This document shows positions 9,642 to 14,513 of a DNA stretch of 14,513 nt, piece after piece. Positions within the stretch are counted from its first letter, which is position 1; each line of letters begins with the position of its first letter. The notes under the pieces are model-generated. The model ran no database searches and had not been told where the DNA came from. It saw only the letters and a program-made list of their open reading frames with translations. Source of the stretch: Chromera velia (lineage: Eukaryota; Sar; Chromeraceae); NCBI GenBank assembly GCA_018398765.1, contig JAHBMJ010002555.1, positions 2,380-16,892 on the forward strand. The letters run 5' to 3'. The position numbers and the translations under genes are program-made.

Positions 9642-10692
9642 TGCAACCTCCGTGCTTGGCTTGAAACCTCCATGTATGGCACAATGGCCCTCGCTACCTC
9701 CATGGCACGCTGCGCGGCGACTGGAAGACGTGCTTGGCGAACCCCTCTAAGAAGCCCTTGTATTTATGTAATTGGCGGCACCCTGCAGCACCCTTTTTCT
9801 ACTTACTGGCAGCAAACAGTTAGAAAAGTGAGTATAAATGCCTAGACACAGTGAGTGACACACGCGGAAGTGAATGAATATTTTTTGTATTTATTTATAA
9901 ATTTTTGTTTATTATAAGCTAGATTATAAGCTTTCATTTTGGCCTATCATAGCTCCTACTATAGCATAGTTTTTACTGTTTTTTCAATACAGAACATGAC
10001 TCTTCAAACGTCAATAAAACTTGCAACAATACCTACAACCAAACAATTAATATTTTTAAAATTGTATTTTCAATATTCTAGCATAAATAAACTTTTTGAA
10101 CATCTTGTATCGTTTAACGATGGCCCGACTGATGGCCCGAGTGCACAATAATTAAATACTAGAAGAATCATTCTATCTGAAATTTCATTATCAGCATTGA
10201 TTTGTATATAATTGAATAACATAATTCAGCACTATTATGACTAGCATTATGATTATCTGTAATGAAATTTAGTTTACTAGGGGACTTTCTTTCAGGAGAG
10301 CTAGCAGGAGAGTTTTATGCCAGTAAGTGTATATTATTATAGTGTATACATTGTTAGCTAGCTAATACATATTAGAGTGTTCTATGATGTAGCTATTTTA
10401 CACCTTTGAACTTAAAACTTTGTATAGAAGTATCAAGTATGATCGATGTACAAAACAGACACATTATGCACTAATTCAATACAGCTGTATACAAATGAAT
10501 TTAATATTTTTTCAAAGTGTATGGCGCGCCTAAACTTCGTACAGAATGCAAGACTCCCAGTCGGTCATGCACTCCTTCAAATCAGATGCTAGTAGTCGAT
10601 ACACCAGCAGCGAGATGTGGAACATGCATACAGCAGGAGCTCGGGGGCATGCCTGCAGTTTGAGCTCCCACAGCATTTGTTTGGCTCAGGAG
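9642..10692. other. AT-rich spacer between convergent genes
   Basis: No gene is seen. The stretch 9870-10540 is markedly AT-rich and resembles the spacer at 1000-1470. AATAAA-like strings occur near 10013 and 10084 on the plus strand. The spacer should hold the 3' untranslated ends of both flanking genes. The open frame at 9939-10151 looks like chance. Confidence 0.7.
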
Positions 10693-13600
10693 TCAATGGT
10701 CGCCACCTAGGTGGTTCTCATCTTCCTCTGTGTGGTTGCCGTGATTGAGGACGCCTGTACGGAAGAAGGGTCTGAAGGCAAATTGGAGAAGAAGGATGAA
10801 ACCGAACCAGAGGAGAAGGAAGTAAAAGCCCTCAATCGTGACGAGTCGCGGCCTCGCGTATATGTGTAGAGCGGTCATGACTGTGAGCAAACTGAGGGCG
10901 AGGGTCTCTGCAGGGAACTGCCAGGCAAGGTCCAGGACCAGAGTCTGGAAGATCACGATAGAGAAGAGCAGAGTGTTCTGGATCACGGCCTTCCCAATCG
11001 TCTCCTGCAGATCGGCAGGAATGACAAAGCGCACACTGATATGGTGGACTTCTACAAGCATGTGCCATTTTCTGTGTCAGTGTAGGGACAGGAAAAGGGG
11101 GACGGAAGACCGAAAAAAGGGTCCAGGGAAGAAAAACGCAAAGGAAAAAAGAAAACACGCAAAAAAAAAAAAACCTTACATTCTTAAATACAGAAGTTAT
11201 CGAACCAAATTAGATGAAGCACCCACCTGCACAACAAGTGAGTGCATCTTCCTGGTTCTCTCCCTTGCATGTTCATAAGGAAGCTTGACAGCCATTGGCC
11301 CCATTGCAGCCAGCGGGATGAGGATGGAGGCCGTGACCTCGTCAGGGATCCCCAGCCGATACCCGAAAGTCCAAAAGGCCTCAACCATCGGGGTGACCAT
11401 CAGAAAACACCCCAGACACCCAATGACTGTGTACAGAAGACCAAACCTGTACAAAGGAGAATCGTGAAAGGAGGCAAAAAGGGTGTAGGGAAACAAAAAA
11501 TGGATCGATGCAAAAGAAGATGAGAAAGAGTACGTGATGGAGCGAAAGGCTTAGAAGAGGAGGGGCGAAAGAAAAAGACGGTACATGCATAGATGAGGCT
11601 TCGGTCTGAAGACGTACATATGACGAAAACAAACGAGGAGAGAGCTGAGAAATACAAACAGTCCAAGGCTGACTCGTGATTCATATGCAGAAATTGATAG
11701 GAAGCCCATCAGGATGTGGACGTAAGCTCCGAAATTCTAATGGTTTCGGAGGAGGAACGAGCAGGGAGAATATTCATAGAAGGAAAAGCCTCCTTCCATA
11801 ATCGCCGAATTTCGGTCGGATGCATGAACAAAACGATGGCTGAACCCACAAGTCCTGTAGACGGCGAGACCGAAATACAGATGAGAGAAAAAGAACCCAC
11901 ATAAGGAATGTGTTGGTCTGTGTGCTGGGACTCGCTTTATCCCCCAGCCCCGTGATGGCCTTCACGTGACTCTCCAAGTGAGCGTCCATGGCTACCTCGT
12001 CCATAGCTTCCAAGTCGTGAGCGTGTTCGTGTCCGTCCGCCCCTCCGTGACCGCCGTGCCCCCCATGGCCATGGTCGTCGTGCTTGGTGTGGGGGGCCTC
12101 TCCTCCTCCCCCCACGTCTGCCCCTCCTCCCTTCCCTTTCTTCTGCATCCGCATGATGGCAGCCAGCCCCGCTCCTCCCTTGCCCTTCATATGACGAGGG
12201 GATCCGTCAATGAGGTGCTTCAGGTCTCCGTTGGCGTATCTGCATGGAGACACCGTGGTGGGTGGGTGCACGGGGTGAAGATTCAAACACATTGAACTTT
12301 TCTTTTAAGTCCATTTGCATGAAGCCCTCGGTCACGTGCTTGTTGGAGGTTTCCGTCCATACGGCAGTTGTGGACTGAGATTGCCTTTCCGTTGCTTTTT
12401 GGAGAGGCTGAATGCACGTGGAGCAGGACAAAAGAGGACGACTCCCAGGGAGCAGATTGAGGGAGAGAGAGGAAAGATGAAACATCCGCACTCGGTCAGG
12501 ACCTTTCAAAATAAATAAATACAGGTACGAAGGACTGACTGACTTCATCAAAGTGACCAAAAACTCGTCCATCTCGACTGTCCCCGTGCCGTCGGTGTCT
12601 GCCTCCTGCAGTCAAAGGCAGGCCAGAAAATGGATGGATGGATGAATGAGTGAGGGGATGGACAAAGACAGGGAGCACGAGAGACAAGAAGTTCATGCAG
12701 ACTCACAAAGCACTAAGGAGAGCAACACCTGCGGCCCGCCTGGAAGAGTCAAAAGAGAAAAGCACAGCCGAAAGAGTCCAAACGACCGCTCACTGATTGA
12801 TTGATTGATTGAGACCACATCCATCAAAAGCTCGATGCCCGGCCTGGCGGGATAAATCCCATCCCCGGCCAGAAATTTCCAGTAGAGGGCAAACTCTTTC
12901 ATTGTGCATTTATTCACATGGACTGATCGATCACCCTCTCGATACCCACCTGCATGATCACTTGCACTGTTGCGTCACTAGGGTGCTCCCCCAGTTCCCT
13001 GAGGAGACTTGCAACCTCTGCAGAGTCGAGGGATCCGCTTCCATCCCTGTCGAATTTTTCGAAAAAAGGCCGGAGCACCTCGGCCATCTGGTTCCTCAAT
13101 TCTTCCGTCAACTCTCCCCCCTTCACGTGTGTGGTTGCCTTCAGTTGGAACAACACCGTGCGGATGTCTAGGCTCCCGTTTTGGAGCGCGTGCACTCGGA
13201 GCTCGTTCACCTGCAATCAAACAAACACACGCAAAAACAGTGACAGTCTCAGAAAAAGGTCGGTAAAATTCAGTCGTTCCTACGCTTTTTTAAAAAACAA
13301 CAGATAAGAGGATTGCCCGTAAGGCATCACAAATATTGATGACGGCGGCACTCTCAATGGACCCAGTGATTGTCTTTGTTGGCAGCTATGTTTTCAAAAT
13401 GGGTGGGGGGGCAGAACAGAAGCCGGAGGGGCAACAGAATTGGGAAGGGTGGAAATACCGGAAAGCCAAACACTTCAGGTGCACACAGCTGCACAGTCGC
13501 CCGATCCTCTCGTCCAAATAGATCTTTAAAAAAAAAGAAAAAGGCCCCCCCGTTCCAATACAGAGATCTCATCCCAACACCCAACTGCCCACCCGCGCTG

Positions 13601-14405
13601 TGATCAGGTCGTCTCCTTTTGCCGAAAGACTTCTCCTCAAAGCTGCCCCCAAATAGACAACCAGGAGAAGCAAACAAAGGCACAGAGATGCGAACTCCTC
13701 GATCCTGCTGAGATTCGAGTTGAAAAACACACCGTCCTTTACCCCCCGTCTTACAAACACACCCCACAAAGGAATGTACGCTATCGCGCTGAGAAAAAGG
13801 AGAAACGCGTTTTCGCGAGCTCCGACTACCTCAATGCCAGTCTGCGTAAGACTGAAGCGCTTGTCAGCAGTTAGCTTTCTCCATCCAGGGGCTGCCCCCG
13901 GTGGCCTATTGTAAGTACAAACTGTCGCCTGGTGAACGGAAACTTCTCCTGTCTCAGGATCTGTGCGTTCTTCTGAGACCTTCTCAATGTTCACTCGTCC
14001 AAAAACAACGACAATGAAAAGCGGGACCAAAAAGTTCAGCATAGAGAAGTAGAGAAATTGGCCCATCACCTCTCCTGAGTGGTACGTGTCGATGTGTTGG
14101 GACGTCAGAAGAATGAGGAATTCAGGAAGAAGATCAACCATCGGCATTAACACCGGGCCCGTAATACGGTCCCACTTGGGCACCAGAAGTAGACACTCCA
14201 TCCCCATCATCGCCACACGAGCGAAAAAAAGTTGCAGAGAAAAGTAGGTGACGGTCAAGAAAATCGTTTGGAACATTCCAAACCCGTCTAGTGGCAGTTG
14301 TCCTGCACTCACAAAAACGGAGGGAGGAAATGGGACGGCAGCACCAGGCGAATGCATGCAGGATCGTGAAGAGGCAGACCAAAACTAAGAAGATGTCAAA
14401 CGTAG
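10693..14405 (-). CDS. NCL-type Na+/Ca2+ (cation) exchanger-like membrane protein with two EF-hands
   Basis: Exons in gene order are 14302 (or further upstream)-13593, 13210-12950, 12605-12540, 12407-12298, 12239-11901, 11446-11227 and 11004-10693 (TGA). All phases match and all introns are GT-AG. About 671 residues are read from 14302. The order is five membrane segments, a large loop, then five more, as in CaCA exchangers and plant NCL proteins. The first half has MPMVDLLPEFLILLTS followed by a membrane segment (FLVPLFIVVVFG), which fits an alpha-1 repeat, and later RFSLTQTG, which fits an NCL loop motif. The loop has EF-hand loops DRDGSGSLDSAE and DTDGTGTVEMDE, then a His-rich stretch. The second half has TPMVEAFWTFGYRLGIPDEV, ETIGKAVIQNTLLF and DLAWQF, matching NCL alpha-2 and later blocks in order. 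The likely role is Ca2+-regulated cation exchange across a membrane. A hydrophobic reading at 14405-14340 may be a signal peptide exon, but its splice to 14302 is unclear, so the start is unknown. Confidence 0.8.
11618..11736 (-). other. Candidate cassette exon with membrane segments
   Basis: This lies inside the intron between the exons ending at 11901 and starting at 11446. It is bounded by CCATTAG and GTACGT, enters in phase 0, leaves in phase 2 and is open throughout. It encodes two hydrophobic stretches, NFGAYVHILMGFLSISAY and SLGLFVFLSSLLVCF. It fits the gene only if the upstream exon uses a donor four bases further on (ending at 11897). Both forms rejoin at the same Met-Phe junction. 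It could be an alternative exon or a chance open frame in a pyrimidine-rich intron. Confidence 0.3.
12014..12091 (-). other. His-rich loop segment of the exchanger-like protein
   Basis: These are 26 codons with nine His plus several Asp and Gly residues, arranged as HGHGG, HGGHGG and HEHAHD. The segment lies between the second EF-hand and the sixth membrane segment. Such stretches in metal transporters (CDF, ZIP) bind zinc or related metals; binding here is inference. Confidence 0.85.
12564..12599 (-). other. EF-hand loop 2
   Basis: This is a twelve-residue loop, DTDGTGTVEMDE, with Asp at 1 and 3, Thr at 5, Gly at 6, Val at 8 and Glu at 12. It is followed by FLVTLMK as the exiting helix. The preceding splice joins VIMQ to EAD, giving the usual helix-loop run. 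Confidence 0.9.
12630..12650. repeat. (ATGG)n short tandem repeat
   Basis: About four ATGG/ATGA units lie in the intron upstream (in gene order) of the exon 12605-12540. Confidence 0.85.
12793..12811. repeat. (GATT)n short tandem repeat
   Basis: About four to five TGAT units lie in the intron between exons 13210-12950 and 12605-12540. The open frame read on the minus strand across it (12917-12693) is not needed by the gene model. Confidence 0.85.
13016..13051 (-). other. EF-hand loop 1
   Basis: This is a canonical loop, DRDGSGSLDSAE, with Asp at 1 and 3, Ser at 5 and 7, Gly at 6, Leu at 8, Asp at 9 and Glu at 12. It is flanked by FFEKF and VASLLREL helices. All positions fit Ca2+ binding. 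Confidence 0.95.
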
Positions 14406-14513
14406 CTAAAGTGCACACAAAAAAGACGGGGTGGTGACAACAACGCTGTGGCCTGGATATCGGACGGGTGAGAGGAGCATCGGACGACGCAAATCTCTCT
14501 CTCTCCCCCCCCA

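Noticed and set aside
11709-11900. Continuing the His-rich exon into LVGSAIVLFMHPTEIRR
   Set aside because: That reading needs a different donor and ends at a stop. The join to 11446 restores the NCL-like sixth membrane segment.
12693-12917. An extra exon between the two EF-hands
   Set aside because: Direct joining of 12950 to 12605 is in phase and gives a normal EF-hand helix (VIMQEADTDGTG). The open frame contains a GATT repeat and is not needed.

Overview
The window is nuclear DNA of a eukaryote with many introns. Open reading frames change phase at GT...AG boundaries, introns run from about 54 bp to over 2 kb, and there are many CA/TG, GATG, GGAA and ATGC simple repeats. No ribosome binding sites, operons or RNA genes were seen. 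The best-recognised membrane protein has the plant/algal NCL exchanger layout, so an alga or related protist (SAR/chromerid-like or similar) is my guess. The lineage cannot be fixed from the sequence. All gene models are spliced by eye and have no transcript support.

Left edge (1-826, +): the last two exons of a Trm7/FTSJ1-type tRNA 2'-O-methyltransferase, with the catalytic part outside the window. Then comes about 0.9 kb of AT-rich spacer (827-1721).

Centre (about 1722-9641, +): an unrecognised multi-exon gene, apparently for a low-complexity, charged protein. Its proposed 5' part (1722-3429) holds a duplicated coding segment flanking a 60-bp minisatellite of 13 units. From 4306 a chain of small exons keeps phase to a terminal exon at 9511-9641. 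Four psi-K-x-E (SUMO-consensus-like) sites lie along it. The last intron (7232-9510) contains a roughly 0.9-kb tandem duplication that begins at the donor site, each copy carrying its own CA microsatellite.

Spacer (9642-10692): AT-rich, no gene seen.

Right (10693-about 14405, -): a convergent gene of at least seven exons for a cation/Ca2+ exchanger-like protein of the NCL type. It has about ten membrane segments in two halves, with a central loop carrying two EF-hands and a His-rich stretch. The second alpha-repeat-like region seems to lack the usual acidic residue. Its 5' end is unresolved near the window edge.

The three genes show no evident shared pathway.
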